In this document: positions 1 to 12,140 of the stretch, one piece after another
Layout of the letters: every line of letters starts with the position of its first letter
How positions within the stretch are numbered: the stretch's first letter is position 1
NCBI GenBank assembly: GCA_019279435.1
Contig: JAAALK010000082.1
Location: 77,906,989 to 77,970,988 of the forward strand
Length of the DNA: 64,000 nucleotides
Direction of reading: 5' to 3'
Origin: Zizania palustris
Taxonomy: Eukaryota > Streptophyta > Magnoliopsida > Poales > Poaceae
The notes under the pieces: model-generated
The model's input: the letters and a program-made list of their open reading frames with translations, nothing else
The model's database searches: none
Told to the model about the DNA's origin: nothing
Position numbers and translations under genes: made by a program

Positions 1-1784
1 GCTGAGAGCTCGTAGAGCATCGACTACATATTAAAACCGGGTTTAGGCCTTATAAACAGCCTCCTCGTCGCATTAATTCGGCTGTCTATGACCAAGTTAA
101 AGAGGAGATAGAACGATTACTCAAGGCTGAGTTTATTAGGCCATGCAGGTATGCTGAATGGGTCGCTAACATTGTGCATGTAGAAAAGAAGGGGAGAGAA
201 AAAATAGGAGTTTGTATTGATTTTAGGGATCTAAACAAGGCCACTCCAAAGGACGATTATCCCATGCCAATAGCCGACATGCTAATCAACGATGCTTCAC
301 GACACAAAGTACTGAGTTTTCTTGATGGCAACACTGGTTATAATCAAATTTTTATGGCCGAGGAGGACGTCTACAAGACAGCCTTTCGATGTCCTGGTTT
401 TGTCAACTTGTTTGAGTTGGTCGTTATGACTTTTTGTTTAAAAGCATGCTGGCGCTACATATCAATGTGCTATGAACTTGATTTTTCATGACTTGTTAGG
501 AGTTATGTTAGAAGTATACATAGATGATGTTATGGTCAAATCGGACGCTATTGATAATCACTTAGCCGATTTGAAAGTTGCTTTTGATAGGATGCGACAG
601 TATGGCTTAAAAATGAACCCGCTCAAGTGTGCTTTTGGCGTGTCGACACACAAGTTCTTAGGATTCATGATTCATGAAAGAGGTATAGAAATTGATCCTA
701 AGAGGTTTGAAAAGATTAGAAACTTTGTAGCACTGACATGCAAGAGAGATGTGCAGAAGTTGCTAGGCAATATGAATTATTTGAGTCGCTTTATATCTAA
801 CTTGTCTGGTAAAATTGATGCCTTTGTCCTCATACTCCGGCTAAAGAATGAAGCCGAGTTCACTTGGGGGGCAAGTCAACAAAGTGCCTTTGGAAAGATT
901 AAAGAGTGCTTGTCATCAGCGCCCGTGGTGAGAGCACCAAAGGCCGGAATCCACATTCGGCTATACATCGCTATAGAAGATAGCGTGTAGGAGCCATGCT
1001 AATTCAGGAAGTGGAGGGAAATGAGTACATCATCACATTCTTGAGCCATTTCCTACTGGACACCGAAACCAGGTACGTGTTTGTGGAGTGTTTGTGTTTA
1101 TTGCTTTATTACGCATGTACCAAAATACGTCACTATCTTCTCCCTACCACATGTATTGTCGCTTGCTAGACCGATGTCATAAAATACATGTTGCAAAAGC
1201 TGATTCTATGTCGAAGAATCGGAAAATGGGCTTACGCTTTGATAGAGTACAATTTATCCTATGAACCTCTAAGATCTATGAAAGGCCCAATTGTCGCTAA
1301 TTTTATAGTTGATCACCACATAGATGTCAATTGGGGCAATGATATTGCTCTAATTGAGGTAGTTCCATGGAAACTTTATTTTGATGGTTCAACTTGCAAG
1401 AATGGCCAAGGTATCGGGGTGGTTTTCATATCACCTAACGACATGCGCTTCGAAACATCGGCCCGTTTAGAATTTCCTTCTACTAATAACCAAGCTGAAT
1501 ATGAAGCTTTATTGCTTGGACTTTAATTGCTAGAATCCATAGGTGCCAAACATATTCACGCGCATGGTGATTCTCTGTTATTAGTACAACAAGTAGCTAA
1601 AAGTGCTCAATGTTTTAATGGCTTGCTAAATAGCTACTTGGATAAATTTTTAGACATGATTGCAACTTTTGACGACTTCAAAATTTCTCACGTGTCAAGA
1701 GAAGCCAATTGAATTGAAAATGATTTGGCTTAGCAAGCATCTAGCTATCAAGTCAAGAGAGGAAAGTTTTCTGTACAAGAAAAA
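1..1784 (+). pseudogene. Gypsy-A pol, reverse transcriptase and RNase H (broken)
   Basis: This is the middle of a Ty3/gypsy polyprotein that enters from the left edge. The reverse transcriptase shows CIDFRDLNKATPKDDYPMP and FLDGNTGYNQI near 214-350. The active-site block VYIDDVMVKS is at about 511-540. A second, Tat-type (archaeal-like) RNase H follows at 1374-1710, with LYFDGST, NNQAEYEALLLGL and HGDSLLLV supplying the acidic residues. The reading frame breaks several times: near 50, near 445, near 990, a stop at 1524-1526 and another at about 1710. The extra RNase H and the gag and protease style of related pieces nearby argue for the Tat lineage. The frame continues after the outer CACTA at 23247. 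It is non-functional. Family assignment is from motif recognition only. Confidence 0.88.
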
Positions 1785-2172
1785 CACTACAACAATCCAG
1801 GCAACTTCCGTCGGCCAAAGCCGACGGAAGTTAGCCCTTTCCCGACGGAAGAAGCTAACTTCCATCGGCAAAAGGCTAACTTCCGTCTGCATTTGGCCGA
1901 CGGAAGTGGGTAGACGGAAATTAGCTAATTTCCGTCGGCCGCCGACAGAAGTTAGCTAACTTCCGTCAGCTTCACGTGGCCGACGGAAGGTAGCGCCGAA
2001 CTCTGCCACGTCAGTAGAGGGGCGCTAACTTCCGTCGGCCAGCCTGGCCGATGGAAGTTAGGGCCCCTAACTTCCGTCGTCTTTGACCCTAGCCGACGGA
2101 AGTTAGCCTTTCTGCCCACGTGGCCGAAAGCAGCTAACTTCCATCGGCTATGGTCAAAGCCGACGGAAGTTA
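1785..2172. repeat. Outer CACTA left terminus with subterminal repeats
   Basis: After the CACTACAACAA tip, the 12-mer ACTTCCGTCGGC and its complement GCCGACGGAAGT recur about every 20-40 bases, often as facing pairs that could form short hairpins. Spacers such as tttggccgacgg vary. Such arrays are the binding sites for the element's own DNA-binding protein in En/Spm-type transposons. The same motif occurs at the right end (23116-23220) and in the separate fragment at 38262-38420, so these belong to one family. Confidence 0.85.
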
Positions 2173-2189
2173 GCTGGTATTTTTTTTTT

Positions 2190-2450
2190 GTTTTTTCCTG
2201 GTTCCCCTACTCACACTCACATCCAACCACAATTTCAATAACATTCACATATAACATCCAAAACACATTCAAACTTCACATATAACATCCAAAATAAATC
2301 TCACATCCAAATTCACATCCACACTTCACACATCACATCCAAAATCACATAATATTACTGAATTCACACCCAAAGTCACAGTACACATCTGAATTCACAT
2401 ATAACATCCAAATTCACATACAAATTCACATAACACAGCGAGAGCCACAT
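2190..2450. repeat. A/C-rich low-complexity tract
   Basis: About 250 bases are built from variants of cacatccaaattcacat with irregular spacing. No reading frame of note crosses it. It separates the left subterminal array from the end of the Transposase_24-like gene and probably lies in that gene's 3' flank. Confidence 0.7.
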
Positions 2451-4867
2451 ACAAAGTCACATTTGTCCATATACTCACTGATCGCCCCCATTTGGGTCGT
2501 GGGTGCCGCCGCTGCCTCCCGCTTCATCCACATTTGCCCCGGAGGCTCCATCCTGACCAGGCGTACGGAAACTCTGAAGAAATAGACAAAATTAGAGAAC
2601 AAACTCAACTACCCTTCTAAACACTAACTTAAGTATCTAGGAGGTACCTCAAGTGATGTAGGAGATAGTGGTGGTGGCGGGGGAGGTAGTGGTTGGAACA
2701 TGGACATGTCAAATCCACTATTTTGCTGGGCTAGTTGCTACACATGTTGTAATGTAATCAGTTAGTTCTAAACCTATTTCTGAATACTTTTGAACTGCAA
2801 CACTCTAAACTAAACTTACTTGGATCATCGCCTGCTGTTGTGCTAAGCAAGCGATATAGTACTCTTGTTGTTTTCTGTTGTGCTCGTCGCGCCGCCTCAT
2901 TTCCTCCCTCATCCGAACCATCTCCGGGGTTTCTTCTAAGCGACGACGGCTGGAGTCAACTCCGACGGAAATCTGCGATGACTGAGCTGACTTCTGAGCT
3001 CTCACCGCTCTCGAGTCAATAACTCCATTGAACATGGAGTACCTGCAACATTGAATTAGTTAGTTACCATCACAATACCATACGCAAAACATTAATAAAA
3101 ACATTGTCTCACCGTCCATGGCTTTTGCCACCTCCGCTGGAGTACACGGCCATTTGGTCGACAGGTTCTCTCCGCCAATCATAGTCCTCTCCATGGAGTC
3201 GAACCATGTGTTCACCATACTGCGCCTGCAAAAAACATGTCCGATTAGACAGAGAAAAATAAAATTATGCAAACTCTTAACATTGCTAACATCTCACCAA
3301 ATGGTCCGTGGCTGTCTGGCTACAAAAGACATCTGGCTGTGTAGGATCGCTTCCTTTGTGACCAGAGGTATATACCTCTATGTCACTTGGCACGTTTCCA
3401 GATTTAGCTTCCTGTACAATAGAAATGAGTTAGTCGCATTACAATGTATCTATAGATAGAGAGTGATAGAAGGAGGTCTTACCATGCGTTTAGCGTGGCG
3501 AATATGTCCATCGGCACCATATCTGTGCTTCGGATCCGTCCCACGGCATTGTCTTTTCTGCTCGGAAGTCTTATTAAATGCAGCTGTAGACCAAATCTTG
3601 CAGAATTCAAAATATGCGTCCTCGCGGTTTGCAAACCACGGAATCCTCACCTGAACAGAGATGCTATTTGTATTATACGACAACAAATCTCAACAATCGA
3701 AGATTTAAAAAGTTAGAATTGTTTACCGAACGGTATTGTTCTTCAGTCAAATATATTGATGATGCGCCCGTCGCCTTGCTCATTCGTTGCCCTAGATTCT
3801 CCTTGTAGTAAGCATTGTTCGCTTGAATGTGGGCATACGAAATGGCGTCCTTCACCACCTTATGTGCATTGTTGTTGAAGACTTGAAGGGCATGATTACG
3901 GTGATTGCCGACTTCTGGCAAGCAAAAGCATAACTGCAAAAGTCATGATTAGTAAAGTGTTGTAACTCGAAAAGCTTTGTGTTAGAACTAAAAGAAGATT
4001 GAAAAAACACATGCATACCCAGAAGTCACGAGACACCCCCCCTGAGCAGTTCCGTGGCACCCGTCAGGAGAAAACTGGTACTGGTCCCATGTCTAGCATA
4101 GAACCCGCTCACCGGTCGGCATTGTCAGCACCCCTGGGTAGTGCAGACGACACAGGTTACCCAATATATGGTTAACCTGCCTGACCCTCGAAGTGCCGTC
4201 AAACCGAGAGTCAATCCAAGATCTAGAAATACATTATAAATAAAGTCAGTTTAGTGAAAGAAATTTTTTGAAAAAAAAGCAAAACAACAGAAGAGTATTA
4301 CACTTACCAATCACCTACAAGCGTAATCTTGATCTTGGCTCCACCGAAAGAGACTACTGGTGGGGCGACCAGGTGGCTCGTCTTGAAAGATACTGAGGCC
4401 CCAGAAGCCTCAGCCCCCTCCTCCTAACCCGCACCATCCGGGACATCCCCCTGCCCCGCACCCTCCAGGTCATCCCCTGCCCCACACCCTCTGGGTCATC
4501 CCTCTGTGCCGCACACTCCGGGACATCCCCCTCCTGCCCCCCACCCACCGAATTATCCTCGTGACCCACACTCTCCAAGTGTTCTTCCTCCTAAAAAATA
4601 GTATTGAAACAATTAGTAATAGTTTATAACTGGCATAAAAAACAATCCGAAAGTTACCTCATCATCCAGTTGAAATGCAATAGGCCGACCTATTAATGTT
4701 AGATCTATGCATCTCAGGAGCTGCTCTTGAAGACGTCTGTTTGAAGAAGAGGAACTACCCTGGAATAGGGTGTCCTCTTGACTCGTCGGTGTACTCGCCG
4801 GAGTACTCGCCGATGTACTCCCCAAGCGGAAGAGCTTCCTCGTGACACTCCTCACCTTTTTCGACAT
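2440..4867 (-). pseudogene. Outer CACTA second gene, Transposase_24 (Ptta/En/Spm)-like, multi-exon, broken
   Basis: Minus-strand coding blocks with plausible GT/AG borders run from an ATG at 4867 leftward. The first exon is Ser/Thr-rich (MSKKVRSVTRKLF) and ends at GATGAG|GTAACT near 4657. Later blocks include SWIDSRFDGTSRVRQ (near 4220), a block at 3940-3720 with NNAHKVVKDAISYAHIQANN and SIYLTEEQYRSV, and a block at 3650-3490 with RIPWFANREDAYFEF and GADGHIRHAKRM. The last resembles the stretch of Transposase_24 proteins that in the inner element reads TSGRKSHARLKKEM. A charged helix (EEMRRRDEHNRKQQEYY) follows near 2900. The exon at 4354-4590 changes frame within a Gly/Glu/Asp-rich repeat, and a stop interrupts the block near 4100. 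In En/Spm the equivalent protein binds the subterminal repeats. The family call is by resemblance. The end at 2440 is approximate. Confidence 0.62.
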
Positions 4868-4978
4868 CCTGTTCAAAATAAGCTAAAACGAGCATTTATT
4901 AGTAAAGAAGGTTTGTACATATGAAAAAACATGTAATATGAAGTATATTGCATATGCATGTATGAAAACAATTACTTG

Positions 4979-6238
4979 TCAATTATCATCAAAATCAGGA
5001 TCAATTTTTCCTTTTCTCCCCAAAGCACACCATGTTACTTTTTTCTTCTTATGTTGGTGTTTCCTTTTCTCGGGAACTGCCACATCATTAGAATCACCGA
5101 GAAAAGAATTTGTCGACGATTCTGACTCTACATTAAACGAAGTCGGCAATTCATCATCTTGGTAAACCTCATCGACCTCTTCAACCTCCAATTGATAATC
5201 GCCATCACTAGGGGTGTGTAGACGTTCCCGAGGATTCACTTTGTAGACTACCCACCAAGAACTTAGTTTTTCACATGGGTACGACATATAATACACCTGC
5301 TCGACTTGGTGAGAAAGGACAAAATTATCGCAACTAGATAATCGTTTCACGTATTTGACTTCAACCATCCCAAATTGATTTTCACGAGTACCATGTTTAC
5401 GGTCGAACCAATCACAATCAAAGAAGACTACTTTAATCTCCTTATTCCCGGCAAAATTGTACTCCATTATATTTTTGATGATTCCATAATACATAGTTTC
5501 GTGTCCTTGTCCATCAACGACCCTTGTAACAACTCCAGTATTAGTTGTTGCCGCTAGAGGTCGATATGATTCAAAAATAGTTGAACGGAAGCGGAAACCA
5601 TTAACATCATAGCGACCATAAATTTTGGCACTAATACTCCCGTAACATATCGGGCATGTCATCCTTCCATGACAACTCCAACCAGAAAAAATACCGTATG
5701 CCGGAAAATCATGGACCGACCACAGATACGCAACTCGAAGATTAAATTTTTGCTTCTGGTCATAGTCATATGCTTCAACTCCTTTCCACAATTGTTTCAA
5801 CTCTTCAATTAAGGGCTTCAGCATCACGTTTATTCGTGTTCCAGGATGCTCTTGACCGGGTATAATGAGACACAGGAACATAAATTCATATTTCATACAA
5901 AACGAAGGTGGAAGGTTGTATGGAATAGCAAACACAGGACAACAAGAGTGCGACGATGTGGTTACATTGAAAGGCGTGAATCCATCTGTTGCCAACCCGA
6001 TGTGAACATTCCTTGCATCACTAGCAAAGTCTGCATCAAAATCATCTAGAGCCTTCCATGCCTCACCATCAGATGGGTGCACCATTACTTGATTATTCTC
6101 ACGTACACCTTCTTTATGCCATCGCATATGTCTAGCGGTTTTCTTTGAGAGAAACAATCATTTCACCCGAGGTGTAAGAGGCATGTAACGAAGTTGCTTA
6201 TGGGCAACCTCTGTCGTCACCTTCTCTCCGTCTTTATT
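4979..6238 (-). pseudogene. Outer CACTA TNP2 transposase, C-terminal part (internally deleted)
   Basis: This continues the TNP2 frame that stops at 20886 on the far side of the inner CACTA. It has the Transposase_21 landmarks ARHMRWH, LATDGFTPF (first catalytic Asp region), IPYNLPPSFCMK, VHDFPAYG (second Asp region) and CPICYGS. It then jumps directly into a DUF4216 domain (DVNGFRFRSTIFES onward, then VFFDCDWFDRKHG and QVEQVYYMSYP). The second half of Transposase_21 and the DUF4218 region are missing, as shown by comparison with the inner copy at 15700-19317. A TGA interrupts the frame at about 6158, where the family normally has Arg, consistent with CGA to TGA decay. The tail is acidic then Lys-rich (KRKHQHKKKKVTW). 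This protein cannot be functional. Confidence 0.88.
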
Positions 6239-7080
6239 CACTACTAGAAAACACCCCCTGTAGCTACGCCAGAATTAGGGTCTAGACACGCTTTATTTCA
6301 TATCTATGTCAATATAGACACGCTTTCATAAAGCGTGTTAGAAGCGTCTTCGTACGTACCGCGTCAGACCTTGTAGAGATGAATTATTTATGCGTTGCTA
6401 TGAAAGTAAGAGACAGTGTATAAACACGTTATTTGCATATCTATAAAGTTAGATACAGTTTAGTAGACACATGTATAAAACGTCTGTAGTGATGTAGTTA
6501 CGTAGTATTGTGACGTTACATTCACGTTAATAAATGTAGATACAATTTATAGATACATGTAGAAATTATGTCTAATAATATAGATGCGTTTTATAAGGAC
6601 GTCTTATTGCGCAGTAATAAGTATAGAGACGAATTTGTAGAGGGCGAAATGTGACGTGGCAGATGATGTGGAAGATGACGTGGCAGATGACGTGGAAGAT
6701 GATGTGGCAGATGATGTGGCAAATTACGTGGAAGATGATGTGGCGATTGACGTGGCACGTGACATGGCGGATGATATGGCAGGTGACACGTTTTGTATTA
6801 ACACCACAATGCGTGTTAACAAATGTAGAAACAATATCATAGATACATTATAATTACGCGTCTACGGATATAGACATGTTTAGTAGTTACATCACATTGT
6901 GTATTAAGAATTATAGAGACGGTTTATAGATACATATATTTTCATGTGTACTAATATATAATGATTTTTTATTTACATACATAATTGTAATATATATTTA
7001 TATTTTATTATCAGATAATGTTTTATTAAAAAATGATCTATTGGAAATAATTGACCAACAATTATTTTCTTCACCATAAA
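6239..7080. repeat. Inner CACTA left terminal and subterminal region
   Basis: Starts with the TIR and then carries dispersed copies of a motif around agacacgcttta, gatacgctt and tagacacg, in both orientations. The right end (20310-20885) carries the same motif family (gatacgctttaa and tgtgtc). These are presumably the transposase or TNP1 binding sites of this family. The stretch also contains the minisatellite at 6646-6790 and is otherwise AT-rich and non-coding. Confidence 0.75.
6646..6790. repeat. 12-bp minisatellite (gatgatgtggca type)
   Basis: About twelve head-to-tail copies of a 12-mer close to GATGACGTGGCA / GATGATGTGGAA lie inside the subterminal region. The array is open in two forward frames only because the unit length is a multiple of three, so the frames seen there are not genes. 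It contains repeated ACGT cores (gacgtgg). Confidence 0.85.
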
Positions 7081-8195
7081 TATGGACCAATCAGAATACA
7101 CAGACTACATATTGAAGTCAATCATTATTGCATTCCCTTGATCAGTATCAAGCCAATAAGGAAAAGTTGCTAACAATTTCATTTCATTTGACAACTCTGT
7201 ATCGTAACCTTGAATCTTTGTAATACATATGCATAAATATTGTAAGAAAGCAATGCACATCTTGGCAAATACAAATTTGGTACATGTATTTGCACGGGAT
7301 GGCATTATTCATGCAAAAGCCTGTCCAAACTGAACATATGTTTAACTCTTGTTCAACAAAACTTCAGCATCATGGTCACCAGGAGTGTTGGCTCATCATT
7401 TCAGTGTGAATCTTTTCCCTATAAACCACATGGCTTCAGGTTCTTGTACATAGCAAATTTCTCCTTTAGCTGCACTCGAGGACATCACAGATTGTACCAT
7501 AGTAATAATTGGCACATAATTATCTATGACCTGAAAAATTATTAATATGTGTTAGTATATAACCCATGCCATAAATCATATGTAGAGGGATGCACTAATA
7601 GCAGCAACATCAATTGTCTTACCTAGCAAATAACCATAAATTGAACTGGAGCCAATTCAGGATAGGATGAATTGCAGCAAAGAAACTTATACATATGAGT
7701 GTTTCAGAGAATGAGTTTATCAAAAAACAGTAGTGAGGCCTAACAAATAAGGGGTGATAAATAAACATAATCTGATGAAGTTATATGGACAAATTTCAAT
7801 TATTCAAGCACAACAGAGAAAGGAAGCTAATAACATAATATAAGTAAATTGGTGATCAACATGAAATTAAATGGCAGGAAGACAAGAATGGTAAAGAAAA
7901 AACTAACCATTGAAACATTAGTCCTCTTGTCCACACCTTTCCATGAACTGTGCCAAGTGCATGGTACACTGTATGTAGGTCAATGACCATAATATGAAAC
8001 CCAAAAAGCGAGCAAAGCAGATTTTCTATTTGGATAATAATTTGCAAATAAATGATATGATGAGTACTTTGAACCAACTAGTGCAGTAATTAAGTTATTA
8101 TGAACAAGACTATTGCCTTGCTAAAGAAACATAAAAATAGTGACTATCACACAAATATTTCTAAATTTATTTCACTAACAAATATAAACTATGCT
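7081..8195. other. AT-rich stretch downstream of the inner CACTA TNP1-like gene
   Basis: No clear gene. The TNP1-like gene reads leftward and ends at about 8196, so this 1.1 kb is its 3' flank plus spacer to the subterminal repeats. One minus-strand block at 7396-7530 is open for 44 codons behind a good AG acceptor and ends in TGA. I could not connect it to a known domain. Confidence 0.4.
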
Positions 8196-11001
8196 TCATT
8201 GTCGATTCTTGCTGGTCTCCATTGTAATTTTCTTCACCTGCAATGGGGCATGAGGTTAGATGAATACCACAAGTTGAAGATATTACAGAATTGAAGGTTT
8301 ATTCTTTAAAAAAAGCTTACATGTGAACGGGGCCAAGGTATAGTATAGCCAATAGCATCTACTAGTGTACGAATCTCAAAAATAGGTCTAGGTATAAGCT
8401 CATCTCCTTTATTTCTAACATCAACAGTTTTCAAGACCTTCAACATAAACCCCAACGTATTCCTTTCCAAGCATGGTTCCTCCAATCTCTCGTTTCCAAT
8501 CAGTTGTCACCAACCGCGCTTTGGCCACAATTCTTCCTTTGTTTCTTAGGGAAATAAGATATATTGGAGAACGGCTCTACCATTTTGCAAAACAATAAGG
8601 TAAGATTTTGTAATTTAAATAATTTAATTACAAAAGAAACAAGCAGAATAGAAGCATACCGAATCAGATTGGCTCAAACTAGGGGCTTTAACTCTTCGAG
8701 TCCTCTAGAATAAACATAACTTATATTAGTCAAAATACATCATCAGTAAAATAAGTTCAGCCAATATAGATTAACATTGCAATGTTAGTGCTAGACATAC
8801 CATGTTTGTCAATATGGGATCTTGGGAAATATTTGTGGCTGCATTAACATAGTTACCTTCATGAACAGAACCTATGAATTTGTTCCTCCTGTAGTAAACA
8901 AGAGCCAAACAAGGAACATAACACAGTACTTATAAGCATGTTCAAATGTTGGGAATTAAATTACATAATTACTGTGAGATTTAGTTTGCATGATGTACTG
9001 CATACCGTTGCAACCACATGGTCAGTAGGTAGAGGCATACGGTCTTCGGTGGATGTATCGTGCTGCAAAGTATAATAAACCATATTACATAATCCATTAG
9101 TATAAACTTTAATAGTAATGATGTAGATGAGTACACATGACAGAAAGTAGGTGATGTATTACCTGCACTTCATTTGTCGGAGAGTGCACATTACCAATTG
9201 TGTGTGCAGCGCTTGTCATCACTATGAATTTCTGGTTCTACAGGTTCATCCTTGAAAAAAAAACAAGTAGAGAAGGAGGGCTTACTTGTAATCACTGCTA
9301 TCAATGAGAAAAAATATGTAGTTGCCATTCTGAAAAAGAAACAAATGCTTACTTCATCATCATGTAGATTGGCTACCATTTCTTTTATGAAATCCTCTTC
9401 AGGAAACTTTTTTATCATGAAACCAAGCCAGTGCTTCATGAAACCACCCATGCGTTTCATCTTATTCTCCATTTCAATTAGTTTATCTTGGTACCTTCTT
9501 TCTTCCGCAGTTTGAGTGACAAAAGTTAGACCTTGGGACACTCGAACTTCACTCCAGTACTTATCATCATAGTACCCTCGTGCTTTTAACTCCTTAGCAA
9601 CTATCCTATTGAAGACCTCATTAAAATCTTGCGCTGAAAGATTACCATTGTTCATTTGTTGCCTTTTTTCTAATTCCTCATAGGATGCGTTCTATAGAAA
9701 TAAAAACAGTGCGAGGTCAAAAAATGGTAAACAGAAATTCAGATCGAACATAAATGCTTAGGATCATAAAATGTACCATTAGTGCATCCACTTTGTGAGT
9801 AGTGAATCTGCCATTCTTTTTCTTGTGAGCAGCCTCCCATAATTCAAGCCTATTAATCTTCCTTTTATGGTTAACTTCCTGCAGAACATACAAAAGTGGG
9901 GCTCATTACAGATCTGAATTAGATGAATGTGAATACAAGAAGTAACTTGGGATGAATATATCCCACCATCTCTTTTTTAAGCCTAGCATGGCTTTTTCTC
10001 CCAGATGTGTGTGTATTTTTCTGTTCTTTTGCGATCCTAGAGTTTATCGCACATACTTTCTGCAAATAAAAGAGTTATGAAGTGATGTTACACTCGTTAC
10101 TTTCATCATGCATATAAATGATGAATAAAAGGGTGGTACCTTATGTGGTTCTCGGCACCAAAATCCAACAAGGGCTTTCCATTGAAGTTCATTCACTTTG
10201 CTTGGTTTCCCATTTATGATTTCATCTAGAGATCTCTCTTCACGGTTGTAATATTGTTTCTTCAACTTTGATTTGTAGGATCGCCACCTATTGTTAACAG
10301 TCCTTAGCACCCAGTCCCTTGTAAGATTTAGCGTTTGGCGGGGGAACTGAAAGTTTTCCTATAAAAAGTAGACGTAGCTGTTACTAGATGGATGGAAATT
10401 GAGGTACTTTTGATTGAACTAGCTAGGAACATTAATTTTACCTCCACATCTTTGATTATCTGTTGCTTGTGAGTATTGAACAAAGCATTGTCCCATCTTT
10501 CAATGTGTAAAGGCGCTAATGATGGTTTTTCTGCTATCTGTCCAAGGTATTGTCCAAGAATAGAGGCTGACCTTTCATTTGGGACACCATTTTCATCAGT
10601 CCCTACCATAACCTTTCCTCCTTGTAAATCCACTAAATTTGAAACTCTGAACTCCCCTACAACTTGTCTGACATCTCCATTTGGCCCTACATATAGGAAA
10701 TAGATTATGTTGACACTGAATTTGGATATGCAATAAAAACATGAAACTCACATATTATATTTATTGGGGTTCGCGGATGTTGGCTTGGGAGCCGCGCTAA
10801 TAAGCCATCAACATCAGGAGGACTTTGCAATGTTTCGTCGTTGCCATGCTCTGGTAAGTTGGAGTGGCCATTCTCATAGTCCGCTAAGTTATCCTGCTCA
10901 TTCTCACACTCTGCTAAGTTATCCTGCCCATTCTCAATAGGTTCTGCCTCCTCTTCTTGTTGGAGGTTCAAGTTCCTTAACCGTCGAAGTGGTCTTACCA
11001 T
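8196..11001 (-). pseudogene. Inner CACTA Transposase_24 / TNP1-like gene, about 10 exons
   Basis: Exons placed by GT/AG borders and reading phase: 11001-10752, 10686-10442, 10358-10140, 10059-9967, 9878-9777, 9691-9353, then 9250 to about 9167, 9062-9006, one near 8892-8802, 8544-8321 and 8237-8196. The first six join in one frame. They carry the Transposase_24 signature: VNNRWRSYKSKLKK, DEIINGKP, LVGFWCREPHK, TSGRKSHARLKKEM, RLELWEAAHKKKNG, then a helical region. The 8544-8321 exon resembles the TNP1/EN/SPM domain (VAKARLVTTDWK, LGKEYVGVYV, DAIGYTIPWPRSH). The frame slips in the 9250 exon and again near 8430, so I call it a decayed gene, although mis-placed splice sites could explain one slip. 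In En/Spm systems the partner protein binds subterminal repeats to assemble the ends for TNP2. Confidence 0.72.
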
Positions 11002-11433
11002 GATCTGATCAGAAGTTACAAAGATTTAAGTCATCAAGTTATTGTGACTGCTATCAGCATTCAACTACCTCTAAAAACACAGATTAAAATTTCATGATCA
11101 ATTCACCCAACGCACCTCTAAAAACACAGATTCAAATTTCAATTCAACACAGTGCGCAGAATGATATTCTCAAGATGGCAAAACCCAAAACAGATTCAGG
11201 ACATACAACACTAGAATCAGAACCATGATCAAAATCTGGATTCAGCAACTTCAAATTGGAACACAAATCATCAATCAGCAGATAGCTCCAGCAGGATTTT
11301 GAAACAGAACAGAATACCAGTCTGATTCCTCCAAATATTTCAGAATGTGCATACCAGCAAGAGATACTCATCTTGTACGAACTCTCAACAGTAGAGCACA
11401 TATGATTTCATGAAAGATTACATGTCGAAGGTA

Positions 11434-11870
11434 TTAAATTTCTTGGAACCCTAATTCAATGTCATATCTGAACTCATGGCGCGCGACGATAAGCAGTAAA
11501 TCGATAAGCAGGCCGGAGATTGGGACGAAGGCATGGCAATACCTGGAGCGGAGATTGTGACGACGAGAACTTGAGGATGCCGACGAGCAGGTGCGGCTCT
11601 GCGGTTGCCGGCGCCCGAGCGGTAAAGGGGAATTGGATGTATAGTATAGAAGGAGAGGTAAAAGGATAATTGGATGTACAGGAGGTTTCCGTGCGGTTGC
11701 CGTGCGGTTGCGAGCTTTCCGGGTGTTGAATAAGGCAAGGATTTCAATGTACAGGAGGTAAAAGTGTTTGGCGTGCAACCTGGCGCCAAAAAATTTCGGT
11801 ACTGTATTCGGTACTAGCACAAAATACAATTGCATGCGCAAAATTATCAAGAATTAAAAGTAGCACTGAT
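11434..11870 (-). promoter_or_regulatory. Leader and promoter region of the inner TNP1-like gene
   Basis: A relatively GC-rich patch (11510-11720) stands between AT-rich flanks about 430 bases upstream of the gene's ATG. The same pattern is found upstream of the other two genes of this element. No clear TATA box is visible. I infer that it holds the transcription start and a 5' untranslated exon. A reading frame of 138 codons crosses it, but it has no recognisable domain and no partner exon. Confidence 0.4.
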
Positions 11871-11934
11871 GGATGTAGGCGCTGGTTGGTAAGATGGCGA
11901 CCCAGGTTCGATCCCTGGAGGTCACCATATTTTT
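11871..11934 (+). other. tRNA-like segment 1 with Pol III boxes and T-run
   Basis: A perfect T-arm is visible: stem CCAGG (11902-11906), loop TTCGATC, stem CCTGG (11914-11918), giving a canonical B-box GGTTCGATCCC. An A-box-like block (GGCGCTGGTTGGTAAGA) precedes it by only about six bases, so the anticodon arm is missing. TTTTT at 11930-11934 would terminate Pol III. It points away from the TNP1-like gene. Not a functional tRNA gene, but probably tRNA-derived. Confidence 0.5.
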
Positions 11935-12140
11935 AGTTTGTTTTTTAAATATGTTTCTATCGTTCAATACAAATTTAAAATCAAGTATTTCATCTTAACA
12001 AACATGACTCAAATTTTGTTCCTTTTTTAAGACTCTATAAAGTTATAGAACATAGGTTTTTTTTCAAAAAAAGGGCAGAAAAACATGAATATGATTATTC
12101 TATAATTTTGGCACATAGTTTGAGGTATTTGTAGTTAAAA
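11935..12140. other. AT-rich spacer before the tandem repeat
   Basis: No gene or recognised repeat. It includes poly-T and poly-A runs. It is the left flank of the 443-bp array. Confidence 0.5.

Noticed and set aside
2805..3035. An independent small gene encoding the charged helix near 2900
   Set aside because: It has splice-like borders and lies in line with the Transposase_24-like exons, so it is better read as one of them.
7396..7530. Possible extra last exon of the inner TNP1-like gene (44 open codons behind an AG acceptor)
   Set aside because: The exon at 8237-8196 already gives a natural end (HVKKITMETSKNRQ then stop). The 44 codons match nothing I know and could be open by chance.
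11434..11850. 138-codon minus-strand frame in the leader of the inner TNP1-like gene
   Set aside because: No domain, no in-phase splice to the first coding exon, and GC-rich composition explains the frame.
11871..11934. A functional tRNA gene at 11871
   Set aside because: The anticodon arm is absent and the acceptor stem does not pair. Only the T-arm and box-like motifs are good.
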